A program made the translations under genes and the position numbers. From the NCBI RefSeq assembly GCF_014200675.1, contig NZ_JACHCI010000021.1, positions 1 to 64,000 on the forward strand: a stretch of DNA of 64,000 bases. Reading direction: 5' to 3'. This DNA is from Janthinobacterium saanense (GTDB lineage: Bacteria > Pseudomonadota > Gammaproteobacteria > Burkholderiales > Burkholderiaceae_D). Positions 34,717 to 43,762 of this stretch are shown here, one piece after another; within the stretch, counting starts at the first letter, position 1; each line of letters opens with the position of its first letter. Under the pieces are notes generated by a model. That model made no database searches. It had not been told where the DNA came from and saw only the letters and a list, made by a program, of their open reading frames with translations.

Positions 34717-35616
34717 TCAGGCTTCAGTATAAGTCTCGCGCAGCATGGCCAGAAAAGCCTTCATGCCGGCTGATACGTGCCGATGGCCTGGATAATACAG
34801 GCACAGGCCCGGCATCGCTGGCGACCAGTCTTCCAGTACGCGCAGCAGCCGGCCTTCTGCCAGCAAGCTGGCCACTGCCCATTCATTGGTCCAGATCAAG
34901 TCTTCGCCATGCAGTGCGGCAGCAATCATCAGGTGATGGTTGTCCAAGGTCAGGGGCCCGTGGGGATCGATATCGACGCGTTCGCCACCGCGTTCGAATT
35001 CCCATTGATACAAGGCGCCACCCGGCAGGCGGCTGCGCACGCAGCGGTGCTGGTGCAGCTGGTCCGGCGAAAGCGGCGCAGCATGGCGCGCAAAATAGGC
35101 GGGCGAACCCACCACGGCAAACCGCAGCGGGGGGCTGCAGGGCACGGCGATCATATCGAGCGGCACGTTTTCCATCGCGCGGATGCCGGCGTCGAAGCCC
35201 TCGGCAACGATATCGACCAGTCGGCCTTCGGTGACGATATCGACCTGCATGTCGGGATAGCGCGCCAGAAAGGCCAGCACCAGCGGCGCCAGGATCATCT
35301 TCGCGGCGCCTTCCGAGGTGTTGATGCGCAAGGTGCCGGACGGCGTGTCGCGAAAGGCATTCACGCCATCCATGGCCTCGGCGATCTGCCCCAGCGCTGG
35401 CTGCACGCGGGCCAGGAATTGCTGGCCCGCCTCGGACAAGGCCACGCTGCGCGTAGTGCGGTGGAACAGGCGCACGCCCAGTCGCGCTTCCAGGTTGGCA
35501 ATTGCATGGCTCAGTGCCGAGGATGACATACCCAGTTCGGCCGCTGCCTTGCGAAAGCTGCGCTGGTTTGCCACCGCGACGACCGCATTGAGTTCGATCA
35601 AACCTGTCCGCTTCAT
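34717..35616 (-). CDS. LysR-family transcriptional regulator
   Basis: A 299-residue LysR regulator. The N-terminal winged HTH (about 5-64) reads LIELNAVVAVANQRSFRKAA and SSSALSHAIANLEARLGVRLFHRTTR; the effector-binding domain (about 90-299) follows with RINTSEGAAKMILAPLV. This is the AaeR/DsdC-like group often found next to SDR genes. It is transcribed away from the SDR gene across 126 bp and should control that gene and its own transcript, which also carries the isomerase. The inducer is unknown. Confidence 0.93.
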   Translation of the reverse strand: MKRTGLIELNAVVAVANQRSFRKAAAELGMSSSALSHAIANLEARLGVRLFHRTTRSVALSEAGQQFLARVQPALGQIAEAMDGVNAFRDTPSGTLRINTSEGAAKMILAPLVLAFLARYPDMQVDIVTEGRLVDIVAEGFDAGIRAMENVPLDMIAVPCSPPLRFAVVGSPAYFARHAAPLSPDQLHQHRCVRSRLPGGALYQWEFERGGERVDIDPHGPLTLDNHHLMIAAALHGEDLIWTNEWAVASLLAEGRLLRVLEDWSPAMPGLCLYYPGHRHVSAGMKAFLAMLRETYTEA

Positions 35617-35742
35617 TTTGAGACCTTCTGATTATCCTGTTTTATGCAGCAACTCATGCAAGATTATGCGGATTGTTAGTTCAATGCAAGGGGACTATCT
35701 TGTCTGTGTTCCACACACTTCCCCCTTCATTGAAAGAACATC

Positions 35743-36588
35743 ATGCACAAGACCATCTTGATTACGGGCGCTTCGCAAGGCATAGGCCAGGCAACTGCTC
35801 AACTTTTTGCCAGCCAAGGCTGGAATGTGGTGGCCACCATGCGCACACCCGACAGTGCCGCAGGCCAGGCGCTGGCCACCTTGCCCGGCGTGCTGGTGAC
35901 GCGCCTCGATGTGGAAGACAAGGCTAGCATCGCCTCCGCCATCGAAGCCGGTATTGCGCGTTTCGGCCGTATCGACGTGCTGGTCAATAACGCCGGCTAT
36001 GGCCAGATCGGCCTGTTCGAACCGGTGCCCGCCGACACCGTGCAGCGCCAGTTCGACGTGAACGTGTTTGGCGTGATGGATACCATCCGCGCCATCTTGC
36101 CGCACTTCCGCGCGCAGGGTGGCGGCGCCGTGCTCAATGTCAGTTCGGGCGCCGGCATGTTTACGCTGCCGCTCGCTTCCCTGTATTGCGCCAGCAAGTT
36201 TGCGCTGGAAGGTTTTACGGAGGCGCTGTCGTATGAGCTGGCGTCGCAGCATATCGCCGTCAAATTGGTGATACCCCATGGCGGCGTGACAGGCACCGCC
36301 TTTAACGCCACGTCGGCGCAGGCCACAGCGCTGCCCGCGCCGGAACTGGCAAGCTACGATGCGTTTATCGCCGATACGCAAGCCGCGTACGCGAAGATGG
36401 TTGCCGCCAGTGCGATTTCGGCGCAGGACGTGGCAGAGCTGATCCACACGGCGCTGACCGACGGCAGCGATCAGCTGCGCTACCTGATCGGCGACGATGC
36501 GCGCGGCTTCGTCAAGGCGCGGCGCAGCTTGAGCGAGGAGGCATATATCGAGTATATGCGCGGCTATTTCGCGCCGTCCCAGGCGTGA
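35743..36588 (+). CDS. short-chain dehydrogenase/reductase (SDR)
   Basis: A 281-residue classical SDR using NAD(P). The Rossmann motif TGASQGIGQATA (about 8-19), NNAGYGQIG (about 84), the catalytic Ser in NVSSGAG and the YCASK motif (Tyr/Lys) are all in place. An Arg in the MRTPDS loop after beta2 suggests NADPH preference. The divergent LysR gene at 34717 is the likely regulator. Substrate unknown. Confidence 0.93.
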   Translation: MHKTILITGASQGIGQATAQLFASQGWNVVATMRTPDSAAGQALATLPGVLVTRLDVEDKASIASAIEAGIARFGRIDVLVNNAGYGQIGLFEPVPADTVQRQFDVNVFGVMDTIRAILPHFRAQGGGAVLNVSSGAGMFTLPLASLYCASKFALEGFTEALSYELASQHIAVKLVIPHGGVTGTAFNATSAQATALPAPELASYDAFIADTQAAYAKMVAASAISAQDVAELIHTALTDGSDQLRYLIGDDARGFVKARRSLSEEAYIEYMRGYFAPSQA

Positions 36589-36704
36589 CAAGCAGCGCTT
36601 GAGCTTCATAGGTATCCGATGGGCTATGGTCACTCTGATATTGCGCTGGCAACTTTTACGTGTCACGATGGTTTGTCTGCCACAAACAGTATCCGGAGGT
36701 AATG

Positions 36705-36881
36705 ATGTCTGCTTATATGCCAGCGTTTATTTGGCTGCTCTCCCACATGGCTTGTCTTATGATTGCCAAGCGCCGTGGAGTAAAAAATTCCACGCTCAGA
36801 ACCATGTCAGCTGTATTGCTGGGCCCGTTCGCCATTCCTTTGGTGCTGGCGGCAAGACCACAGAAATTGGCGCGCATCTGA
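36705..36881 (+). CDS. 58-residue small membrane protein
   Basis: A strong GGAGGT (36695-36700) precedes ATG at 36705 (an ATG 3 nt earlier is too close). The product starts MSAYMPAFIWLLSHMACLMI and has two hydrophobic stretches (about 4-20 and 33-50) separated by a basic turn KRRGVKNSTLR; it ends AARPQKLARI. This layout is typical of small inner-membrane proteins with a GPFAIPLVL second helix. Function unknown. It lies 117 bp after the SDR stop. Confidence 0.6.
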   Translation: MSAYMPAFIWLLSHMACLMIAKRRGVKNSTLRTMSAVLLGPFAIPLVLAARPQKLARI

Positions 36882-36993
36882 CTTCGTGCAATCAACTGGT
36901 TCGATTAACGAATACGATGAAGTTGGCTTGAGCCGCTTGCCACCGATATAGGCGCCTGAGCTAGCGATCAAATCATGTTGCTGACATCTTGAA

Positions 36994-37031
36994 AAAACAG
37001 CGGCTGCCCCTATTGGCGCAGCCGCTGTTTT
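36994..37031. terminator. bidirectional Rho-independent terminator
   Basis: Perfect 14-bp arms AAAACAGCGGCTGC and GCAGCCGCTGTTTT around a 10-nt loop, giving a T-run on either strand. It lies just past the TonB-receptor stop at 37047 and downstream of the small membrane gene. Confidence 0.88.
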
Positions 37032-37046
37032 ATATGCAGTGCATGA

Positions 37047-39449
37047 TCAGAACTTCACCCACAGCCGGCCAAAATACGAGGCGCCGTTCAGGCCGAATTG
37101 CACGCTGTCGTATTTGAAGCCGTTATCGGTTTCATCCGGGTTTTGGGTGCTGGGCTTGACGTTGAAGATGTTGTTGCCGCCAAAGGTCAGCTTGGTGTTC
37201 TTGTTGATGCTGTAGGTGAAGCTGAGGTCGGCCGAGGCCTTGGCCGAGTAGTGGGCGTTGGGCACGCCGGCGGCCGTGCCGCTGAAGGTGCCCAGGGTTT
37301 GCGGGCCGAAATAAATAATGCGCAGGTCCGATTCCAGCTTGCCGGTGACGTAGTCGAAGCCCAGCGTGGACTTGGCGCGCGGGCCGCCCTGTTCGATAAA
37401 CAGGCGCTCGCGTTCGGACAGCAGCACGTCGGCATAACCTGCCAGGGATGGCGGGGTTTTGACTTTCGTCACTTCCGTCTGGCTCAGGTTCAGGGCCAGG
37501 AAGGTGGTGAGTTTGTTGCCGATGAATTCGCCCTTGTGCGAGGCTGTCAGGTCCAGGCCGCGCGTGCGCGTGTCGATGGAGTTGACGAAAAATTGCGCTT
37601 CGCCCACGCCCAGCAAGGCCAGGCGCGCCGCCAGGTCCGGGTAGTTGTCGGCATTGAAGCGGCCCGACAGCACGATGCGATCCTTGATCTTGATGTTGTA
37701 CAGGTCGGCCGTCACCGAGATCGCCTGGGTGGGTGTCCAGGTGGCGCCCAGGGTAAAGCTGGTGGATTTTTCTTCTTTCAGTTTCGGGATGCCAGCCGCG
37801 TTGGCGACGGCGCCACCGTTCGGCGCCAGCACCACGTCGGTTGGCACGCCGCCGATGAAGTCGGTGAAGGTCGACGAGAAATACACTTGCTGCAACGATG
37901 GCGCGCGGAAACCCGTGCTGGCTGAACCGCGCAGCAGCACGTCGGGCGCGACCTTGTAGCTGTCGGCCAGCTTGCCCGTCACGGTCGAGCCGAAATCGCT
38001 GAACTTTTCATAGCGCACGGCTGCCTGTGTTTTCAGGCGCTCCGTCAGATCCAGTTCCACGTCGGCATAGGCGGCGATGCTGTGGCGTTTGGCCTTGGTC
38101 GCATCGCTGGGCTGGAAGCCGGGAAAACCCTGGCTGCCGGCATTGCCGCCCACGCCCACGCCGTCGGCGTCGATGTAGGAATTGGGTTCGCCGGCCATGA
38201 TGCGGTATTCCTCGCTGCGGTATTCGGCGCCGAAAGCCAGGTTCAAGCCTTTGAGGATGTCGTCGTAATAACGGCTGAAATCGGCATTGCTGGTCAGTTG
38301 CTGGAATGAGAAACCGCCCGCGTCGAAGTTGCTGGCACTGACACCCTTGCCGCCTTTTAACAGGTCGAGGTTGGCAATCGAGGCATTCAGGGTATGGCTG
38401 ATGTCGTAGCGCATCCTGTTGTAGCCATAGGTTTGCGAAAAATCGGCGTGCCAGTCGCCGATCTGGCTGCGGTGGCCCAGGATGGCGTAGCGGTCGTCGA
38501 TCTTGCCGTTGATGAAGGGCACGAAACCGTCCGGGTACATGGCGGCCGAATTACGCGAAGGAATGTCGTCGCTGCCGATGCCGCCCCGGCCAAAGGCGGC
38601 GCTCGATGCATCGCGCGTCTGTGCCCCGGCCGTGAAGTACAGCTTGCCCGTGCCGCTGGTGGCGTAATCGCCATTGATATACAGCGTCTTGTTTTGCGAC
38701 TTGCTGTCGCCGATGATGCGCATGCTGTCTGCGTCGGCCCGGTTCGAGCGGCCACGGTCCAGGTATTCGCCCGTGATGGCGAGCGTGCCCTGGTCGCCCA
38801 GCGCGATGCCGCAATAGGCGGAGGTCAGGTAATTCTTGCCGTCGCCCACGCCATACTGGCTGTAGCCGGCCACCGCTTCGCAGCCCAGGCTTTTTTTCAG
38901 TTCAATATCGATCACGCCGGCAATCGCGTCCGAGCCATACTGGGCGGCGGCGCCGTCGCGCAGTACTTGCACGTTCTTGATTGCCAGCAAGGGAATCGCA
39001 TTCATGTCGGTGCCCGTGTTGCCGCGGTTGCGCGCGCCGAACAGATTGACCAGCGCCGTCGTGTGGCGACGTTTGCCATTCACCAATACCAGCGTCTGGT
39101 CAGAGCCCAGTCCGCGCAGGGCCGCCGAATCGATCAGGTCGGCGCCGTCCGCGCCCGTCTGGCGCGTGGAATTGAAGGACGGAGAGATGTATTGCAGCGT
39201 TTGCGCCAGGTCAAACTGGCCGCCTTGTTCGGCCACCTTGGAGATGGGAATGATATCGACCGGCACCATGGTATCGGTGGCAGAGCTGGCCACGCGGCGC
39301 GAACCGACCACGCTGACCGTTTGCAGCTCGGCTTGCGCGGCGGCGGCTTCGGTGTTCTGGGCTTGTGCTGCCGGGCTGGACAGGGCCAGGGCGGCGCTGC
39401 CATACAGGCTGATGAGGACGGCTTTACGCAAGGTGGTGAGGGTAGGCAC
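37047..39449 (-). CDS. TonB-dependent outer-membrane receptor
   Basis: An 800-residue beta-barrel receptor, GTG start with GGAG 7 nt upstream; an ATG nine codons earlier is less well placed. Signal peptide about 1-30 (ending AQAQ), TonB-box-like LQTVSVVGSRR (about 45), plug domain (AALRGLGSDQTLVLVNGKRR, VLRDGAAAQYGSDAIAGVIDI), then the barrel ending in Phe (LWVKF). This LVNGKRRH...AQYGSDAIAGV type is common in receptors for iron chelates and other bulky solutes; substrate unknown. No Fur box is evident. A short dyad (AAGTGG/CCACTT, 39461-39478) overlaps the region next to the ribosome-binding site. Confidence 0.9.
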   Translation of the reverse strand: MPTLTTLRKAVLISLYGSAALALSSPAAQAQNTEAAAAQAELQTVSVVGSRRVASSATDTMVPVDIIPISKVAEQGGQFDLAQTLQYISPSFNSTRQTGADGADLIDSAALRGLGSDQTLVLVNGKRRHTTALVNLFGARNRGNTGTDMNAIPLLAIKNVQVLRDGAAAQYGSDAIAGVIDIELKKSLGCEAVAGYSQYGVGDGKNYLTSAYCGIALGDQGTLAITGEYLDRGRSNRADADSMRIIGDSKSQNKTLYINGDYATSGTGKLYFTAGAQTRDASSAAFGRGGIGSDDIPSRNSAAMYPDGFVPFINGKIDDRYAILGHRSQIGDWHADFSQTYGYNRMRYDISHTLNASIANLDLLKGGKGVSASNFDAGGFSFQQLTSNADFSRYYDDILKGLNLAFGAEYRSEEYRIMAGEPNSYIDADGVGVGGNAGSQGFPGFQPSDATKAKRHSIAAYADVELDLTERLKTQAAVRYEKFSDFGSTVTGKLADSYKVAPDVLLRGSASTGFRAPSLQQVYFSSTFTDFIGGVPTDVVLAPNGGAVANAAGIPKLKEEKSTSFTLGATWTPTQAISVTADLYNIKIKDRIVLSGRFNADNYPDLAARLALLGVGEAQFFVNSIDTRTRGLDLTASHKGEFIGNKLTTFLALNLSQTEVTKVKTPPSLAGYADVLLSERERLFIEQGGPRAKSTLGFDYVTGKLESDLRIIYFGPQTLGTFSGTAAGVPNAHYSAKASADLSFTYSINKNTKLTFGGNNIFNVKPSTQNPDETDNGFKYDSVQFGLNGASYFGRLWVKF

Positions 39450-39614
39450 GCAGTATCTCCAAGTGGTATAGGCCACTTGATTCTAGTGCCAATATTTCAT
39501 GCCTCACCAGCAATAATTTGTTTTCTTGTACAAATTAAGTGCGACTGTTGTTTCCTTGTTGCCCCGTTTTTTTATCTGCCACAGCGTGGTGCATTATTGT
39601 GACTAAAGCACTAT

Positions 39615-40400
39615 TCAGATGCTTGCTTGCACCATGCCGCCTACCCAAATTTCGCCCGGCTTGTACTGCGCCTGTATCAAACAGGGTTGCTGCGTCACAT
39701 GGCCTTGCGACAGGCTCAGCGACTGTTGCAGATGCAGTGCCAGTGCGCCCGCCGCCACGCCGGTGGCGCTGTCTTCCAGCGCAGGATCGAGGTGGTTGAA
39801 GTTGCGTCCTTCGTACTGACCCTCGCCTGTACGGCAATACACATAGCAGCCGCTGACCTTATGCAAGCCGCTCCAGTCGGCGATCAATTCCAGGTTAGGG
39901 CGTAGCGCGCGCAGGGTGGTGCGGTCGGCCACTTCCAGCAGCAGCTTGGGGCTGCCCACGGAAACGATGGCCGGTGGCGACACCAGATGCATATGCTGGC
40001 CCATCAGTTCAGACGGGATATGCCGTTCCACGATGACTTTGGGCGATTCCTGTGGCGCCAGGCCGATCAGATAACCGTCGGCACTGCGTAGCAGCCGCAG
40101 CGCCTGGCCGCGCATGGCGGTCGTTACCGTCAAGGTGTCTGGCGCATCCGGCGCACCCAGCAACACATGCGTAGCCGCCAGGGTCGCGTGCAGACATAGC
40201 GGGCTGCGCGTGTGCGGATAAAAATAATCGAGCACGATGGCGCCATCGGGCTGGCGGTCGATGAAGACGCAGGCGCTGACATTGCGTTCGCGGGCATAGG
40301 TCTGGCGTGCCGTTTCATCGCTGTGGTCGTTTTCAATCACCAGCGCAGGATTGCCGCCGCCGGGTTCGGCGCCGAAACATTTTAAAAGGTGGGTAGTCAT
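39615..40400 (-). CDS. PhzF-family protein with altered active-site residue
   Basis: A 261-residue PhzF-like isomerase-fold protein, shorter than the usual 280-300. Family marks are GGGNPALVIE near the N-terminus and ALEDSATGVAAGALALHL, with the conserved Asp and Gly-rich loop of the second lobe. In PhzF the catalytic Glu45 sits in an NLSES/T-F motif; here the same place reads NVSACVF, so Ala43 replaces Glu. The PFAGHP-type loop also reads PLCLHA. It is therefore probably not a standard PhzF isomerase. No phenazine genes are nearby. Confidence 0.82.
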   Translation of the reverse strand: MTTHLLKCFGAEPGGGNPALVIENDHSDETARQTYARERNVSACVFIDRQPDGAIVLDYFYPHTRSPLCLHATLAATHVLLGAPDAPDTLTVTTAMRGQALRLLRSADGYLIGLAPQESPKVIVERHIPSELMGQHMHLVSPPAIVSVGSPKLLLEVADRTTLRALRPNLELIADWSGLHKVSGCYVYCRTGEGQYEGRNFNHLDPALEDSATGVAAGALALHLQQSLSLSQGHVTQQPCLIQAQYKPGEIWVGGMVQASI

Positions 40401-40472
40401 GGCGGGCGGTGATTAGTGTTGAGGGCAAGCACCAGCATAAACCAAAAGTGAATTCCAGATGAGTATAATATA

Positions 40473-40488
40473 CTGTGTTTATATACAG
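40473..40488 (+). promoter_or_regulatory. LexA (SOS) box of dnaE2
   Basis: CTGTGTTTATATACAG fits CTGT-N8-ACAG, 14 bp before the dnaE2 ATG. It matches the box before imuA-imuB (13670-13685), linking both loci to the SOS response. Confidence 0.85.
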
Positions 40489-40502
40489 TATTGAGGTGCA
40501 TC

Positions 40503-43500
40503 ATGTCGGCCGCAGGCTTACCGGATTATGCGGAGTTGTTTTGTTTGAGCAACTTCAGCTTCCTGCATGGCGCTTCGCATGCGCAAGAGCTGGTGGCGCG
40601 CGCCGTGCAGCTGGGCTACCAGGCGCTGGCCATCACGGACGAATGCTCGCTGGCTGGCGTGGTGCGCGCCCATGCGACGGCCAAGCGGGCCGGTTTTCCG
40701 CTGATTATCGGTGCGCATTTTCATTTGACGCAGGCTGACGGCAGTCCCGGCTTATCCTTGCTGGCGCTGGTGCAAGACCGCGAGGGCTACGGCAATTTAT
40801 CCGAGCTGATCACCATGGCGCGCACGCGCGCGGCCAAGGGACGTTATCTGCTCACACCTGATGATTTTGCCGCACCGTCGCCCGAGTTTTCTCATTTGCA
40901 AGGCTTGCCCGGCTGCCTGATGATCTTGCTGCCTGGCTACCCGGCGCAGCCGGAAACCGTGTCTGCCCAAGGCGCGTGGATGGCCGCCACCTTTGGTGCG
41001 CAGCGCAGCTGGATAGGCTTGAATCTGTTGCAGCGGGCGCAGGATGATGCGCACCGCATGACGGTGCTCGATGCTGGCCACGCGCTGGGTTTGCCCGTGG
41101 TGGCGCTCGGCCATGTATGCATGCACGTGCGCTCGCGCAAGCCCTTGCTTGACACCTTGTGCGCAATCCGGGTGGGCAAGCCGGTGGGCGAGTGCGGTTA
41201 TGCGCTGGCGCAAAATGCCGAGCAGCATTTGCGCGCGCGCCTGCGCCTGGCCAATATCTACCCGCCGCAGGCGCTGGACGAAACCTTGCGCATCGCCAGG
41301 CTATGCACTTTTTCACTCGATAGCCTCAAGTATGAATATCCCGATGAACTGGTGCCTGCAGGCCACACGCCGGCCAGCTATTTGCGTGAAGAAACGTATG
41401 CGGGTGCGCGCAGCCGTTTTCCTCTGGGCATACCGGCGCTGGTGCAGCAACAGATCGAGCACGAGCTGGAATTGATCGCCGATCTTGCTTACGAACCGTA
41501 TTTCCTGACGGTCTATGACATCGTGCGCTTTGCACGTTCGCAAGATATCTTGTGCCAGGGCCGGGGATCGGCCGCCAATTCGGCCGTCTGTTATTGCCTG
41601 CACATCACGGAAGTAGACCCGGCGCGCGGCAATTCCCTGGTGGAACGTTTCATGTCGCGCGAGCGCAATGAGCCGCCCGATATCGACGTGGACTTTGAAC
41701 ACCAGCGGCGCGAGGAAGTGATTCAATACATCTACACAAAATATGGCCGCGAGCGTGCCGCGCTGGCGGCCGTGGTGATCAGCTACCGGCCGAAAAGCGC
41801 CTTGCGCGACAGCGGCCGGGCGCTGGGGATAGACCTGGCCATCGTGGAAAAAGTAGCCAAGGCGCATCACTGGTTCGACGGCAAGCGCGATTTATTGAAC
41901 CGCCTGGCCGAATGCGGGCTGGACCCGGAAGCGGCGCTGTCGCAGCAATGGGCCACGCTGGCGCAGCAGTTGCTGGGTTTTCCCCGTCACCTGTCGCAGC
42001 ATCCCGGTGGCTTCGTGATTGCCCAAGGCAAGCTGTCGCGCCTGGTGCCGATTGAAAACGCCACCATGGCGGGGCGCAGCGTGATTGAGTGGGACAAGGA
42101 TGACCTGGAGGAACTGGGTTTGATGAAGGTCGATGTGCTGGCGCTGGGCATGTTGTCAGCCTTGCGCCGCGCGCTGGAACTGGTGAGTATGCGGCGCGGC
42201 GACACATTTCGTTTGCAGGATATTCCAGCCGAAGACCCCGCTACTTACGACATGATGTGTTTGGCCGACACCATCGGCGTGTTCCAGATCGAGTCGCGTG
42301 CGCAGATGAGCATGCTGCCCCGGCTGCGTCCCCGCAAGTTTTATGACCTCGTCATCGAAGTGGCGCTGGTGCGCCCCGGCCCCATCCAGGGCGGCATGGT
42401 CCATCCTTATTTGCAGCGGCGCCAGCAAAAAGAGCCGGTGGTGTATCCGAAGGGATTGGAAAAGGCGCTGGGCCGCACCTTGGGCATCCCGATTTTCCAG
42501 GAACAGGTGATGCAGGTAGCCATGATTGCCGCCGATTTCACACCTGGCGAAGCGGACCAGTTGCGGCGCGCCATGGCGGCCTGGAAACGCAAGGGCGGGC
42601 TGAATAATTATCATGACCGGATTGTCGATGCCATGGTGAAAAATGGCTATGAAGAGGAATTTGCCAACGCCATCTTCAGCCAGATCGAAGGCTTTGGCGA
42701 ATACGGATTCCCTGAATCGCATGCGGCCAGCTTCGCGCTGCTCACTTACGCCAGTTCCTGGCTGAAATGCCATGAACCGGCCGCTTTTTTATGCGCTTTG
42801 CTCAATAGCCAGCCCATGGGCTTTTACAGCCCCTCGCAACTGGTGCAAGATGCGCGCCGCCATGGCGTGCAGGTGTTGCCAGTCGATGTGATGCTCAGCG
42901 GCTGGGAGGCTGCGCTGGAAGGTGACTTGGCCGCGCCGCTGGTGCGCCTGGGCTTGAACAGTTTATATGGCATGCGGGCCGAGGCTGCGCAGCGTATCGA
43001 AGATGCGCGCGCCATCGCCGCCTTTGTCGACGTGGCCGACCTGGCGCGCCGGGCCAGCCTGGACCGCCACGACTTGCAGATACTGGCGGCCGGCAATACT
43101 CTGCAGGCGCTGGCCGGCAACCGAAGAGCAGCCTTGTGGCAGGCGGTGGGCGCCGTGCCGGAGCGCGATTTGCTGCGCCCCACCAGCGTGCAGGAAGACT
43201 TGCCCGTGCTGGCCGCACCCACGGAAGGCGAAACCATCGTCGGCGATTACCGCGCGCAAGGCCTGACCCTGGGCCGCCATCCGTTGGCGCTGCTGCGTAC
43301 AAAATTACTGGACCAGCGCTTTATGCCCGCAGCCACCTTGATGGCTTATACCAATGGCCAGCTGGCGCGCGCCTGCGGCATCGTCACCGTGCGCCAGCGC
43401 CCGGGCACGGCCAAGGGCGTCATCTTCATGACCCTGGAAGACGAAACCGGCACCGTCAACGTGATCGTCTGGCCCAATCTGGTGGAAGAGCAACGCCGCG

Positions 43501-43640
43501 AAGTCTTGAGCGCACCCTTGCTGGGCGTGTACGGCGTGTGGCAAAGGGAAGGCATCGTGCGCAACCTGGTCGCCAAGCGCCTGGTCGACATGTCGCACTT
43601 GCTGGGGCGCTTGCGCACCAGCAGCCGTGATTTTTGCTGA
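40503..43640 (+). CDS. dnaE2: error-prone DNA polymerase III alpha-type subunit DnaE2 (ImuC)
   Basis: A 1045-residue C-family polymerase that does translesion synthesis with ImuA/ImuB. The PHP domain comes first (FCLSNFSFLHGASHAQELV, ALAITDECSLAGVVRA), then the polymerase core with LCQGRGSAANSAVCY and PPDIDVDFEHQRREEVIQYI (catalytic aspartates), VRPGPIQGGMVHPYLQRR, HhH region, and a C-terminal OB fold (TLEDETGTVNVIVWP). It ends where DnaE2 usually does, lacking the long DnaE1 tail. ATG at 40503 has GAGGT; the frame also opens at a TTG 4 codons earlier. It stands alone rather than following imuB. Confidence 0.95.
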   Translation: MSAAGLPDYAELFCLSNFSFLHGASHAQELVARAVQLGYQALAITDECSLAGVVRAHATAKRAGFPLIIGAHFHLTQADGSPGLSLLALVQDREGYGNLSELITMARTRAAKGRYLLTPDDFAAPSPEFSHLQGLPGCLMILLPGYPAQPETVSAQGAWMAATFGAQRSWIGLNLLQRAQDDAHRMTVLDAGHALGLPVVALGHVCMHVRSRKPLLDTLCAIRVGKPVGECGYALAQNAEQHLRARLRLANIYPPQALDETLRIARLCTFSLDSLKYEYPDELVPAGHTPASYLREETYAGARSRFPLGIPALVQQQIEHELELIADLAYEPYFLTVYDIVRFARSQDILCQGRGSAANSAVCYCLHITEVDPARGNSLVERFMSRERNEPPDIDVDFEHQRREEVIQYIYTKYGRERAALAAVVISYRPKSALRDSGRALGIDLAIVEKVAKAHHWFDGKRDLLNRLAECGLDPEAALSQQWATLAQQLLGFPRHLSQHPGGFVIAQGKLSRLVPIENATMAGRSVIEWDKDDLEELGLMKVDVLALGMLSALRRALELVSMRRGDTFRLQDIPAEDPATYDMMCLADTIGVFQIESRAQMSMLPRLRPRKFYDLVIEVALVRPGPIQGGMVHPYLQRRQQKEPVVYPKGLEKALGRTLGIPIFQEQVMQVAMIAADFTPGEADQLRRAMAAWKRKGGLNNYHDRIVDAMVKNGYEEEFANAIFSQIEGFGEYGFPESHAASFALLTYASSWLKCHEPAAFLCALLNSQPMGFYSPSQLVQDARRHGVQVLPVDVMLSGWEAALEGDLAAPLVRLGLNSLYGMRAEAAQRIEDARAIAAFVDVADLARRASLDRHDLQILAAGNTLQALAGNRRAALWQAVGAVPERDLLRPTSVQEDLPVLAAPTEGETIVGDYRAQGLTLGRHPLALLRTKLLDQRFMPAATLMAYTNGQLARACGIVTVRQRPGTAKGVIFMTLEDETGTVNVIVWPNLVEEQRREVLSAPLLGVYGVWQREGIVRNLVAKRLVDMSHLLGRLRTSSRDFC

Positions 43641-43762
43641 GGTATTGACGATGAGTAATTGTCAGCGCGTGCTTACTTTATTGAAACTTGCATTTTGTTA
43701 AGGCTCTGTGCCTGTGTATGGTTAGGCTGAAGTGGTTCATCTCTTACTCACAGGAGCCACTC

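Noticed and set aside
39461..39478. AAGTGG/CCACTT hairpin masking the TonB-receptor ribosome-binding site
   Set aside because: The stem is only six pairs and partly overlaps the recurrent AAGTGGTAT motif; too weak to call a riboswitch.
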